The translations under genes and the position numbers were made by a program. Positions 46,561-58,293 of a DNA stretch of 64,000 bases are shown here, piece by piece. The DNA is from Liquidambar formosana (Eukaryota; Streptophyta; Magnoliopsida; Saxifragales; Altingiaceae). The stretch is taken from assembly GCA_039720395.1 (NCBI GenBank), contig CM077826.1, positions 19,283,053 to 19,347,052 of the forward strand, given 5' to 3'. The notes beneath the pieces are model-generated. The model made no database searches. It was not told where the DNA came from and saw only the letters and a list, made by a program, of their open reading frames with translations. Positions within the stretch are counted from its first letter, which is position 1. Every line of letters begins with the position of its first letter.

Positions 46561-47194
46561 AGGAGCGGAGTTAGAAATTTTAAATCGGAGTGGCCCAGCT
46601 TAAAATATTATGATAAAATTATTTTTTCTTTTACCTTAAAGTGTTACCATATAATTACTTTAAAGGGGAAAAAAAAAGATATAATTAAATTACACATGTT
46701 GTGAGAAACTTTACTCTTACATCCATCAAGAACTTCAAACCTATACATGTATCCACATTGAGTCGAAACCTTCGCAAACCTCACACAGTTAAATCTTTAT
46801 TGAAACGAGATATGTCATTTTGCCCAATGGTTATTGGCAAAATTTGTCTATTCTATATGATGGATTTGTGCATCAAATACTATGTAAAATATACCTTAAT
46901 TGTTTAATTTTCATTTAAACAACCAAACATGTCCCTATAGAATAAAAATCGCTCTTATGTAAAGATATATTATATTAAGTTTGGGAGATTTTTTTTTAAT
47001 TTTTGGTAAAATGATAACATGTGATTTGATTTAGTGTGATAAGTACCACTACTTAAAGTCATATTGAAAATTTTGGAGTGGCCACCTATACAATTTTTCA
47101 AAAAAATTTTAAAAATGTATATACAAATGTCAAATTTTTAAAAAAAAATTGAAGGGCCAAAGGACCCCCTAGTCCTAACCAAGCTCCACCCCTG
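46561..47194. mobile_element. Probable TIR element with AGGGGCGGAGC-type ends
   Basis: The left end is AGGAGCGGAGTTAGAAATTT. The inverted right end is AGGGGTGGAGCTTGGTTAGG. Inside the left end is GGAGTGGCCCAGCTT and near the right end TTTTGGAGTGGCCACCTA. This terminal type is common among plant hAT-like non-autonomous elements. Flanking duplications are not clear. Confidence 0.45.
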
Positions 47195-47502
47195 TACACA
47201 TACCATCCTTAGTTGGTCCCCCCCCGCCCCCCCACCCCAAAAAAAGAAAAAAAAAAAAACCAAAAAAAGCCATGGCTTAAGATACTTTGATGTGGCAATC
47301 AGACCATCTTTTTCTGTTTTAAATGTTTTTTTTTTTATTTTTTTAAATCCAGAAAAAGGTAATATAATTAATGAGATGGGGGAAATAAACATGAGACAAT
47401 GACTTTACACCCTACCAATTCATTGAACAACACGCCCAATACACCCAATCCACGCCCAATACACCCAGCTGAGAATAAAAATTCGCCCAATACACCCAGC
47501 TG
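47195..47502. other. Poly-C/poly-A tract and short repeats, no gene
   Basis: A C-run (47,218-47,236) next to A-runs. CGCCCAATACACCCA is repeated three times at 47,430-47,505 directly before the RNase H relic. Confidence 0.5.
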
Positions 47503-47903
47503 AAGAGATCAACACTCTTCTTCGTGCTTGGATTGCTTTTGTTGGCCCTCTTCATCCTTTTGTTGCTGAAGGCAAAGCCCTTTGCTTAGGGCTAATTGAA
47601 GCTCATAAGCTGAATCATGCATTGATTATGGTGGAAGGGGATGCATCTATGGTGCTTAATCCTCTTCAAGATTGGAGTCTAACCCCACATTGGGCCATCC
47701 AACCTATTATCTGTGATGTTAAGGTTTTACTGAACAATGTGGGTGATTCACCGTGTTTCTATGGTAACTAACAATCGTGCTCATTTTCTTGCCTGGTTGC
47801 ACATTGTATGTGCTTTGGTTCTATCCCAATCACCTCTTTGCCTGAGAATGTTATTTCTGCAGATAAGGATGAAAGGGATGGAAGCAATAGTTTTTCTTCT
47901 TAG
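47503..47903 (+). pseudogene. RNase H-like domain relic (LINE-type C-terminus)
   Basis: The plus strand reads AEGKALCLGLIEAHKLNHAL, then VEGDASMVLNPLQ and PIICDVKVLLNN, the plant RNase H-like domain pattern (E..AL..G...A......V.VEGD...V). A frame change near 47,760-47,810 is needed to continue to (A)HFLAWLH and the end at about 47,903. It was followed by a long A-run (47,923-47,941), consistent with a retrotransposed 3' end. Confidence 0.65.
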
Positions 47904-47944
47904 TTATGAATAGCTTATTTATAAAAAAAAAAAAAAAAAAATAA

Positions 47945-47980
<36 letters not shown>

Positions 47981-48559
47981 AGAATTTAATGAAATTTAGT
48001 ATTAAAATTTTATTTTTATGTAAAATGAATTAACCATTGACCGACATTAGAAATAGAACATTTTAGGATTTTAGGTAATAAAAAATTTTCATTTAAGTAA
48101 TGTGATGATCAGAAGGTTGAGATGAATAACTCACATACGAAATTGCAATAGAAAAAATCACATGATTTGATTACACACGCAAATCAAAGTTTTTGACATA
48201 ATCTTTCATTCAATAATGATTATAAAATAATTTTGATGCGCTGATCATTTTAGGCTCCCTAACGCATTTTCAATTGAATTTATACTGGTGCGATGAGAAG
48301 CTATAAATATGTAATGTAGTGGGGTTAGACTCCAATAATGAATGGATATAATTCACTTAATACCCGACCTTCTTCGTAAAATGTAAATGGAGTTTTACAC
48401 CCCCAAAAAAAAAAAAAAAAAAGTAATTGGAGTTTCTCGTATTAGACATCCTCAACAATTTCACCAAAAAAAAAAAAAAAAATGAAAAAAAGAAAACGAA
48501 ATAAAAATCCTTATCAGAAACATTTTGCCTGCCACCTTTGTAAAAGTTAGGAGAAAAAT
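47904..48559. other. Poly-A, (AT)n and intergenic DNA
   Basis: The A-run and (AT)n tract at 47,923-47,976 and further A-runs at 48,402-48,422 and 48,465-48,482. No gene seen. Confidence 0.4.
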
Positions 48560-48950
48560 AAAAGGGTTAATTGCACTTTAGGGTCTAAAATTTGAGTCAA
48601 ATTTTACTTTAAGATCTAAAGTTTAAATTACAACAATTGAGTACTTGAATTATTAGTTGAATTGTAATCTGGGACCTACTGTCAGAATGTCCTAAATTAT
48701 TCCTCATTTGTCCCTTTTATGAGTTTAAAAATTCTATTTTATTTCTATCAACATCTGATAAACCTTTATATTAAATGACCGTCTACAATTAAATGACCAT
48801 CTACAATTGGACCGCATTGCACTCATAATGATACTTCATGTACTTGATTGCAACAAAAAATTTTATTAGGGAGTACATTGATAATAGCCTCAAAGTTCAG
48901 GGTAGTAAATCATAATTAACCTCTAAAAAATTTAGAGAACTAACGAAAAA
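48560..48950. mobile_element. Possible small TIR element
   Basis: The left text GGGTTAATTGCACTTTAGGG...AAAGTTTAAATTACAA and the inverted right text GAGGTTAATTATGATTTACT...CCTGAACTTTGAGGC resemble each other in the style of the Mutator-like ends at 10,912. Limits are approximate. Confidence 0.35.
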
Positions 48951-49435
48951 ATAAGAAACTGTACAAATTACCAATAATATTGATTAAATGAAGGATGGGG
49001 CTCTGGTGTATAGAGAGGCCTCACTGTTTAAGAAGTAACCATAGAAATGATGGAACTGCTATTTCTTTATCTATTTATCTATCTATATATATATATATAT
49101 TGTTTACTTTCTCTATCTAACATAGATAAATCAAATTCGACAAAACACATAGTTTAAGAAAAGCCATCATTACCTTATTTTTTATTTATTAAACTCTTAT
49201 CTTTCTAAAAATACCCTCTCACTTGATACTTGGTATTAGGTTTTGTGTTGAAAGTAATTATTGAAATAATAAAGACTAATATAAGAAAGTTCAAAAAAAT
49301 TATAATTTGACTTTTCAAAATACACAAACATTTGGGACAAAAAAAAAAAAACTCATCATTATTCAATTATTATTTTATACATTTGGGAGAATCCGTTTTG
49401 TTTTGAATATACCAGAAAAAGGAAAAAGATAAAAA
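48951..49435. other. No gene seen
   Basis: AT-rich DNA with (ATCT)n/(AT)n at 49,069-49,100. Confidence 0.4.
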
Positions 49436-51514
49436 CTGCGTTTGGTTTGAAGGAATGAGGGAGGGAATAAAATGATGATTTCATTCCTCCAAAAAAGTGA
49501 GTATTTGATAGCATAGGGGAATGGAATAGCCATTCTTTTGTGATAATTTATTCAATCCAAAGAGGGAATAACCATTCCTTTCCAAACAAAGAGGAATGAT
49601 TTTTTCCACTTTTAGGGTGTGTTTGGTTGGGGGGAATCATGCCCAGGAAAGGGGTTTGATTCCCCTTTACCCCGTTTGGCACGTCCCTTAAATCATTAAA
49701 TTTTTTAGGGGGATTTGGCCATGAGTCCAAAATGGCAATCTTGTACGAGCTAAACTCCTACTTAAAAAGTTTATTAAGCCTCCAGTCCCCTTTTTTATTT
49801 ACGGACGTACATGCCCCCAACTTTACCATGAGTTGACAAAAATGCCCCCATCAACACTATGTAATTGATACTCATTTCAATCCATCAAAAGAACAAATCC
49901 CACCAAACCCGGAATTTTCTTTCCTCTTAGAATGGTGAACAAATCCGTGATTTTTGTAACTGAATCAACGATGGAAAGTTTTGAAGGAGCATAACGGTGA
50001 TTTGAAGCATCGTCGGCAAACAAATCCGTGGCGTAAGCTGATGTTCTGCATCTTCGACAAACAATGGCGTAAGCTAAAGTGTTACACGAAATAATTACTT
50101 TATAGTCTCATAAAAAGTGCAGAAATTTCATATTAAAATAGTTACTTTATGGTCTCATAAAAAGTGCAGAAATCTCATAAAAAGTGTTACATGAAATAGT
50201 TATTTTGTGTTCTCATAAAAAGTGCAGAAATCGAATCCATGTTATATGAAATTTAAATTAGTGACAATGTCACTAAACTATGGGTGTTATGATGTCACTA
50301 AACTAAATTAGGGACGATGTCACTGAGAATTTGACAATAAGTTAAAGTTTTAGTTATTGCAGAATTTTAGATTATGAAAACCCAAAGTTTTAGGCATTAA
50401 AACAATTATGATTTTGTGAGTCTTTGAACGAAAATTTGTATACGCTTGTAGTGCTCCATAAGAGCTTCGATTCGATACTTGAATCATTGAAATCAGTTAA
50501 GAAATGAGAAAGATATTATAGAACGAAGTTGGCCCGTTGAACATGCAACGACCCGGATTTAATCAAATCAACCCGTGGGAGGTTGAAGAAGAAGTCATGA
50601 GACTATGATCCAGTGTGGGTGTATCCATGCACTCTTTCATATTCTTATGATGTTTTAAATGTCAATAGTTTGCTAGAATACCATATCAAGCGAAAGGGCA
50701 AGGTTGGCATTTATGGAACATAACAAACCAATAAATTGTCTAACCTTATCATTTGGGGACTTAAATGGACTTATGGCTTTAAAAGAGTTTTGGTAGGACT
50801 TATCATTTTATAAAACTTGAGAATTGGACTTTTGACTAATTTTCCCAGCTTTTTTTTCATTATATTCTCACCCCTTACCAAACATTAGGAGGGAACAACT
50901 ATTCCATTTTCATTTCATTCCCATTCTCATTCTATTTCCTCCCTATTTCATTCCTTTTAAACCAAAAGCAACCTAACAGAAAGAAATAAAGGTTAAGAGG
51001 ATACCCACTTAATAGCAGGATATCTTAGCGACCCTAACTTAGGGCCTAGGAAGGATAGGAAGGATGGACTTTCCATTACCTGAGAAGGAAAACCTTTTTT
51101 TTTCTGTGTTTGGTAAGATGGATGAAATTATAGTTTATTCCTTCTTCTTTTTCTTCTTTTGTGTTTGGTAGGATAGATAGATGGATATTAAAAAATATGA
51201 TTTTATTTTTTTACCTTCACATATAAAAAAAAGTTATGAAAATATGAGGACAAAATAATCATTTTAACAACAATCCATTTTTTCCCTCCACCTTTCCCCT
51301 CAAAAATTAAAAAGATGAGAAAAAGGTAACTTGAGGGTTTCACTATCCCCTCTCATTTTCTTTCCATCTTACTAAACACATCTTTAAAGGATTCTCAATA
51401 CCCATTCCCAACCAACCAAACATGGGGATAAATAATATTCATCATATTCCCATTTTCAAATAATGTCTCATTCCCTAACATCACATTTCTTTTTCCCAAA
51501 CCAAACGCACCCTT
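49436..51514. mobile_element. Cluster of overlapping TIR elements with GTGTTTGGTT-type ends
   Basis: Left-type ends are at 49,436 (CTGCGTTTGGTTTGAAGG) and 49,614 (TAGGGTGTGTTTGGTTGGGG). Right-type ends are at 50,975 (complement: TTAGGTTGCTTTTGGTTT) and 51,514 (complement: AAGGGTGCGTTTGGTTTGGG). Further inward, GAGTCCAAAATGGCAA (49,724) faces AATTGGACTTTTGACTAA (50,822), suggesting a third inner pair. The interior has no transposase; it holds a three-copy tandem repeat. The pairing of ends is ambiguous. Confidence 0.5.
50085..50228. repeat. Three-copy short tandem repeat
   Basis: CTCATAAAAAGTGCAGAAAT occurs three times (about 50,108, 50,154 and 50,212) with TTACxxGAAATA and ATAGTTA.TTT.TG linkers. 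Confidence 0.75.
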
Positions 51515-52188
51515 AATTTCTTTCCCACCACTTTTCTTTCCTTTCATTTCCATCGCGGACCCCCTTCGTGAAAGGTACACTACATAATGACACATTTAAT
51601 GTACAATTCAAGGTACGTGAGGCCTCCCATCCGTACCTGTAGTTTGAGGACAATTAACTCGTAGCCCCCACTTCAATGGCGTAATATCGATGAAAACCAC
51701 GTTGGATATTCGGATAGTCGTGTTGTGGTTGGTGTGCAGTCTAATTGTCACACGCGCCAATCACGGGCCAAGTAGGCACCTCGCATTTGATGCACCCACC
51801 GATTACAATTGGTGTTACGGTCCCACTGTTGTAAATGTGAGATTAAGTTAAATAAATGAATGGGTGTAATTCCCTTAATGGGTGCATATTGGAATCGAAA
51901 ATATGCTTTTTCATCCTTCACTTATTTTATATTTTTAGATTTTATAAAAAATATTAAATAAAAATTTATAAAATCTAAATGCAATATCCATTAAAAATAC
52001 ATCATTTTGAACAATTTTATAGATAAAGTTTTTTCCAAAATTAATTGTTTAAGTAAAAATTTGGCCATTTATAGTCTATAATTCATAACTTGACTTAAAA
52101 ATCCATTTAAACAATAAATTTTTAAAAATATTTTTACGTGATCAATTTTTATGAATTTTTTTAATATTTTTTATAAAACCTTGACATA
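51515..52188. other. No gene seen; a GC-richer patch
   Basis: The part 51,610-51,850 is more GC-rich than its surroundings, with TCACACGCGCCAATCACGGG, but has no recognisable coding frame. Confidence 0.35.
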
Positions 52189-53228
52189 TCTATACTATCT
52201 ATAAAAATATGAATGTAAGAAAAACTTTTGATTGACTAATATACCCTTATTTTAATTTTTAAATACACAATTACCCACCTTTTTGCATATATAGGAAATA
52301 TAGTAACATGGAAACTATAATTCTAGAACACATACCTTAATATATTGTAAAACACATACCTTAATATATAAAACACAAATAGGAATTCAAAGGAAACCCT
52401 AAATCAAATACTCTATTTAATACTATACATATAATCCTAAAATATGTTGACTTCATATCTCCCTCTTTCTCTCATTCTCTAGCAAACGAGAATGGCTTGT
52501 TAGAGGCACACCTACTTCCCAGTGCAGTCACAAACCAAATATCCACATCATGGAGATGATACATAAAGACGATACCGAATCTCAAGGGATCGTTGCGTGA
52601 GTGTTTTATACTTTTATTATGTATTTCTTGAAATTTTGTGAGAATTCATGTAATAACGAATTTGTTTGTGGTTGGGAGTGGTTGTTTTCAAGGATTTTGG
52701 GTAGACTAGGAAAACCCTTGAATGTGTTTTAATTGTAATGTGGAAATTGTTAGAATGGGTCATATATATATATGATAATTATTATTATTATTTTGCTTGA
52801 ATTTGGTTGTTGATGGGAAGGGAGGGGGAAAATGAAAAATGAAAAAAATAAAATGAAAATCTCGATCTCCACTCTCTTTTCAATATCTAAGTGAACAAAA
52901 AAAAAAAAAATGTAGATGATGATACCATATAAAAATAAAATTGAGAATTTTTTTTAGAAAAAGTAAGAAAAAATATATTATGAGGGATCAATTTCACTTA
53001 TTAAAAAACTTAATTAAATAATATTTAAAAGCATCAAAAATATAAAATATAGAAAATAAAAAAAAAAATTATGCTTGCTACTTCCCTTTGGAATGTACAT
53101 TTCAAATTGAAGTAACAAATTGCCACAGCCTACGTAAAGTAACAAAAGACAGATTTGTTACTTTTTTTTTTTTTTTTTTGCTACCTTCCTCAAAGATGCT
53201 CTTGTATCACATATTAAATTATACTATA
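52189..53228 (+). mobile_element. Helitron 5' portion (type 1), counterpart of 21,625 element
   Basis: Starts TCTATACTATCTATAAAAAT after an A, then AAACTTTTGATTGACTAATA and ATATACCCTTATTTTAAT, as at 21,625. Unlike that copy it keeps about 1 kb of interior, including text similar to the Helitron interior near 22,500-22,600 (TTTTCAATATCTxxGTGAAC; TGTAGATxATGAxxCCAT). Confidence 0.6.
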
Positions 53229-53580
53229 TCTATACTACCTATAAAAGTTTATACGTTAGAAACACTTTTGATTGACCATTAGATCATTATTTTAAATTTT
53301 AAATATTTATTTGCCTCCCATATTTAACCAATTAAGAATGTTTTATATTTAACCAATTAAGAATGTTTATTTTCTAGCAAAAAATAATGAAAAAAGATAA
53401 CACAATTTATGTTCACTTCATAAATTCTATACAGCCTCCACTACTATGCATGTGTTCTAGCTAACTTCTTATTCCTTCTATAACTCCTAACAATTGAATA
53501 AATTTTGACCTATTGTGTTGAGCGTTTATTCTAATAAGTTAAATTAACACAAAAGTAACAAATAATTAGATTTTCATGTT

Positions 53581-53627
<47 letters not shown>

Positions 53628-53681
53628 AAATTTTTTTATTTAAATAATATTCATGTGCAACGCACGTGTGCCCATATCTAG
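53229..53681 (+). mobile_element. Short non-autonomous Helitron (type 2 ends)
   Basis: The 5' end TCTATACTACCTATAAAAG follows an A. The 3' end ATGTGCAACGCACGTGTGC...CTAG is followed by T. Both match the ends of the PERK-intron element at 21,851-23,418, but the interior is only about 450 bp. An (AT)n tract (53,586-53,622) precedes the 3' end. Confidence 0.7.
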
Positions 53682-55524
53682 TAAAATAAGTGAGGAATAA
53701 AAAGCAAGTCTTGAGGTGCTAATAGAGACCCCCTTCGTCCCCTTCACTTAAATACCCTCTTTCTTCGTAAAATGTAAATGTAGTTTTACACAGCAAAAAA
53801 ATTATTTTAAAAAAATAAAAATAAAAAATAAAAAATAAACACTAAATGGAGTTACTCGTATTAGAAACCCTCAACAAGAACTTTCTGCCCTCATACGAAA
53901 GGTTTGGAGAAAAACAAAAGTAAATAAATAAATGAAGAGAAATTAATACAATCTAGTTAAGATAATATTTTATGCTCATGCTACACAAACCTCAAAGAGC
54001 TATATCTTTATTATTAATTTTATTTTTTGATTTTTCCACTACGTGTTATTATTAAGGGACTCAAGTATTTTTTACAGCATTGTTAAACTGTTAGTAGTCT
54101 TTTTCTTTTTTTTTCTTTTTTTTTTTTTATCCTTAGCTTTTTTGCACCCTGTGGTTTTGATTTAAGAGTCGAGTATAAATAGAAAAAAGATTATGGAATC
54201 AATCCCTTGATTTACTCTAATTATTCAATCAATCTACTCCTGTTAATCCTATGGATTTACTCTAATCATGAAATTTTCTAATAGGCTCTACCTAGCGTAA
54301 TAGTGAAGAAGAACCCCATAACTTACTGTAGGTACTAGGTAGGCGCAAAATGTCATTTATATTTCATTTTCATTCCCTTGATTTCCAATCTCGTATGGTG
54401 AGAGCCCTTCATTTTTATTTTGTAAAGGAAAAGCATGTTAGACTAAAAAATAGTGTAAAATTCCAAACATATCCCTAACTGGAGCATGGTGGGTTGGGTA
54501 CGTGCTTGATTGACTTGTCCCATTGCCGTTTGTACGTGCTTGACAGTAGGCAATAATTTTGTGCTCCTCGAGCTTGCATTAAGGAAATTTGGCTATATAG
54601 GCCGGTACCTACCTCCTTTTTTTCTTTTTTTCCTTTTTATTTATTTATAATAAATGCAAAAATTCTATTATATAAAAATACTCCCTCCGTACATTAAAAA
54701 AAAACATTTTTTTTTAATTTAAGAAAACCCTATTAAATGTCAAATATTTTTACATCAATATATATATTTTTATATTCCAATTTTGTACTCAAGTGTACAA
54801 AAATATTAGAAAAAGAAATAATATATTTTTAAAAGTATTTTAGAAAGTGAAATAAAAAGAATCATTGATGTTTGGAATATGGCTAATAATTTTGAAATAT
54901 CTCAGAAAAAAAAGTGGCAATAATGAAACTTAATACCTAAAAAAAGGGATATATCATTTCTCATTTTATCATACCCAGTTTACCTTTTTACTTAAACTTT
55001 TCCTGTTACTTCACCATGAACCCATTCCCTGCTTTTCTAATTTAAAAGTCTCATATCATAATTAAAATAATACCTATCAACGTAGTGGGATTTGGGAATA
55101 ATTGGAATGTAAAATAAAATAAATTATTATTATAACTAGTATCTTTAATATGATTATTTTTATTTCATTAAGGTAAGAGTTTCAGTATGTAACAAGTTCT
55201 TTTCATTTATTTTCTTGTCGATACTGATGGTCATGGATAACACATGATAAAATAACACAATGCCGATAATTTTGAGAAAGTTTTCCCACAAAATGCATAT
55301 TTATAACTTCTAAAAAATAAAATTTTGAATCCTAGTAACATGACAAATGAAACTAAAATAATTATGAAAAGTTTGGAAAAAAAAACATAATTTTTTGTAA
55401 GTAGGAAAAAAAAAACCCAAGAAAAATGGACGGAAAAGGAGATGCTCATATGCCTATAGCACTTAAAAAAATAAAAAATAAAAATAAATAAAATAAATAA
55501 ATAAAAATGGAAGACATGTCTATT
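53682..55524. other. No gene seen
   Basis: AT-rich intergenic DNA. The part 53,755-53,905 resembles 48,380-48,560 (CTTCGTAAAATGTAAATG; GGAGTT.CTCGTATTAGA), so a dispersed repeat is present in two copies. Confidence 0.45.
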
Positions 55525-55720
55525 GTGAGGGCCAGGTGTGTTGACTTTCTTGCCAACATGGGGACAGGAGTACCACGGTCCAGCCTTACTTGCGGAACCT
55601 GTCTACTGTGACTTTACCAGGGCAATAGGTGTGTAGACTTTCTTTCTAAGTCGGGACATCAGTAGTTGAGTACCATGGTCCAACCTTACTCGCGGAACTT
55701 CCTCTGGGGCTAGGGAATCT
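55525..55720 (+). repeat. Tandem duplication, ~95 bp unit, two copies
   Basis: AGGTGTGT.GACTTTCTT..., then GAGTACCA.GGTCCA.CCTT and ACT.GCGGAAC, occur at 55,528-55,620 and 55,626-55,715 with about 85% apparent identity. Confidence 0.75.
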
Positions 55721-56914
55721 TATTCTTGATGACATTGGGTAATGTAAACCAAAGATTTGGGTAATGAAAACCAAGGGGTATGATAGGCATTCAATCTTAA
55801 ATCTTTTTTTTTAGGAATTAAAATTTATTATTACTATTTTAAATTAAATATGGAAATTTTGGCATTTTTATGGGAATTATTTCTATTTTGACCCATCATC
55901 CTGTCATTTTTTTCAACCAAAAAAAAAAAAAAAGAAAGGAAAAAAAAGAGAGGAGGAAGGGTAAAACCAGTTAAAAAAAAAGATGAAAGGCCCACTATAA
56001 ATATAACCCAAAAACAACAAAAGGCATTCAATAGGAGATTAATCTATCTGGAACCAGCAGAAAACTCATCAAATGCATGGCGAGATCATGTAGTCTGCTT
56101 GCTTCAATTCCTCGATCTATCTGCTTGCAAACATATAAACAAACAGAATAAATAAAAATAGCCGAATTAAAATTGATGAAGCAGAACCCATTCTAGAGCT
56201 GCACCCACGTAAATAGGTGAGCCTCCTGGGAAGGATTTAGATATTGATCCAATACAATATTTGCCCATATCCCATTATAAGCAACAATTCAATCTTGGCA
56301 GCAGACTCTTTCCTAGAACCATATATATATCGATCGTGTCCAGTACTAATTTGTGCCAGTAGAATTTTCTGGGTCCAAAAACCCAACCCCCAACTCATTT
56401 AGCTTAGACGGGCTTGGCCAGGTTTGCAAGTTCATGCCAAATATTGCCAAGCTAGTCTAGTTTTTATTTTTATTTTTATGCATAGCTGCAAACATGTATA
56501 GAAATTAGAACCGTGGTGAGAAAAAGGTTACGTACTGACCACTTGTTTGAAAGTTCATAAAACTGAATTGTTCCATTGAATTTGAAGCCTTGAAGGAGAT
56601 TTCTAAAATAGAGCACCAGGCCATTTTCTGCTTTGTGGCATCATTTATAATGGCCATTGCCATTTTAATAGCCTAATTGAAGATGGAATAATTGTGTGGA
56701 AAATGACCTATAGACAAAATAAGATGAGTTGGCTAATATATGAAGTGATAAAGTAGAGTTTCATAGGATTTATTTTGAAAAATACCCCATGATTCCAAAC
56801 TCCAAATGATAGATCCTTCACCACCCCAATACTTTTCATTCAAGGGTTGGCTGTTTTTGCTGAGGTCTTCATGGTTTAGGTTAAAACCGAGAACCAAATT
56901 AAACTGTTGTCTGG
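55721..56914. other. No gene seen
   Basis: AT-rich intergenic sequence with poly-A at 55,920-55,933; no coding or RNA feature recognised. Confidence 0.4.
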
Positions 56915-57680
56915 TTTGGTTTGGTTTTTCTTTCTTTAGATTTGGTTTTGGATCTAATTTTAGAAAACCGAATTAAATTGGCTTGGTTTTGGTTTTCATT
57001 TTTTAAAAACCAAACCGAACCAAAAAAATCAAAAATATTATATATGTATTTGGTTATGTTTCTATCAGCATGTGTTGATATAAGTTATATCAGCACCATG
57101 TATTGGGGGTTGTATTATTCTACTAATGCACAAGGTACAACTCCCAATGCGAGTGTTGATATAAGTTGTATCAGCACGTGCTTACCTGATCATCATCCTA
57201 CATATATATAATTATATATTATGTATTATATATTAAAGTTTAGTTTGTAAATTTCCTATTCAAATAAGGGTAAAATGGATAGTATCGTAGTAGTAATACA
57301 AAACATATTAAGTTAATAGTCAAACTAAAATTTGCTACTCCACTCTCAACCTCTTGTTCTATGCTCCTCACTTCTTGCTCTCTGTTTTTATTTTGATATA
57401 ATGTTTAATGCTTTTTTTAGTTTTTAATGTAAAGCTTTATTAAAACTGTTTTTATTTGGAGTTTGGACGATCTTTTTTTTTCCATTTGGTTAGGAATAAA
57501 TAATTATCCATGATGATTTGTTGTTAATTGATAGGTTAAAATCAAAACCAAACCGGTTTGGTTTAGTTTTTTTATAGTATGATTTGATTTCAGTTTGATA
57601 AGAATAAAATTGAAAGATAATGGTTTGATTTGAAATCTACCCTAAAACCGAATCAAATCGAACAATGAACACCCTAGTTT
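56915..57680. mobile_element. MITE-like element with GGTTTGGTTTTGG / CCAAACC arms, containing another MITE
   Basis: The left part is rich in GGTTTGGTTTGGTTTTTC and faces inverted AAAACCAAACCGGTTTGG and ACCGAATCAAATCGAACAAT on the right, ending near AATGAACACCCTAG (57,664-57,677). This text type (…aaccgaaccgaa..gaacacccta) marks a common plant MITE family. The palindromic-arm MITE copy 4 is nested inside. Confidence 0.6.
57067..57197. mobile_element. Palindromic-arm MITE, copy 4 of 4
   Basis: Arms AGCATGTGTTGATATAAGTT...ATCAGCAC and GTGTTGATATAAG...TATCAGCACGTGCT enclose ATTGGGGGTTGTA and TACAACTCCCAAT. The right flank ACCTGATCATCATCC extends the terminal repeat shared with copy 1. Confidence 0.75.
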
Positions 57681-58293
57681 TTGCATGTAAATTTTTTTTT
57701 TTTTTTGGGGTTGACTGTTTTTGCATGGATCGCCCTAGTGCCATTTGTGTTTGACTTGCCGTTGGTGAGGAGGAGTTTTCTGTAATTTTGAATCGTAGTG
57801 TCAGACACTCCGTAGTTATTTGAAAATTGAATCCTTCGAAACCCTACCATCTTCCATCGTGCCTTTATTTCTTTTAAAATGGATTCTACAAAATAGAGAG
57901 AGAAGGAATCTCTGTTTTAGAGAGAGAGAGAGAGAGAGAGGGAGGGACAGTTTTGGAGGACGAAGATACATATATAGCAACGTGGTCCATTGTTCCTTGA
58001 GTCACTACAGCATACCCTTTTCTTCTCTGTAACTCTCTTTCTCTGTGTCCGATCTCTCATCCTCTTGCCGTTTCGATCCAACCTCAAGAGAGACTCACTG
58101 AGTCAGACTCGTACTGGTCAGTGATTAAGCTCGTAGAGAATAATTTTTGTGTAATCGGAAATGGAACAGAACTGCACAAAATAGCTTATTCTAGTAATTT
58201 CAGAGCTTAAAATTTAGGGATTTGAAGAACAAATTTGAGAAATTTTTAAATTTTTTAGGGAGGGAATCGAAAAAAGTAGGAATTGGGGCATTG
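57681..58293 (+). promoter_or_regulatory. Upstream region and 5' UTR of the TauE/SafE gene
   Basis: A (GA)n run (57,921-57,941) and CT-rich text (58,020-58,060) are typical of plant 5' UTRs. A TATA-like element cannot be fixed with confidence. No other gene is seen here. Confidence 0.35.
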
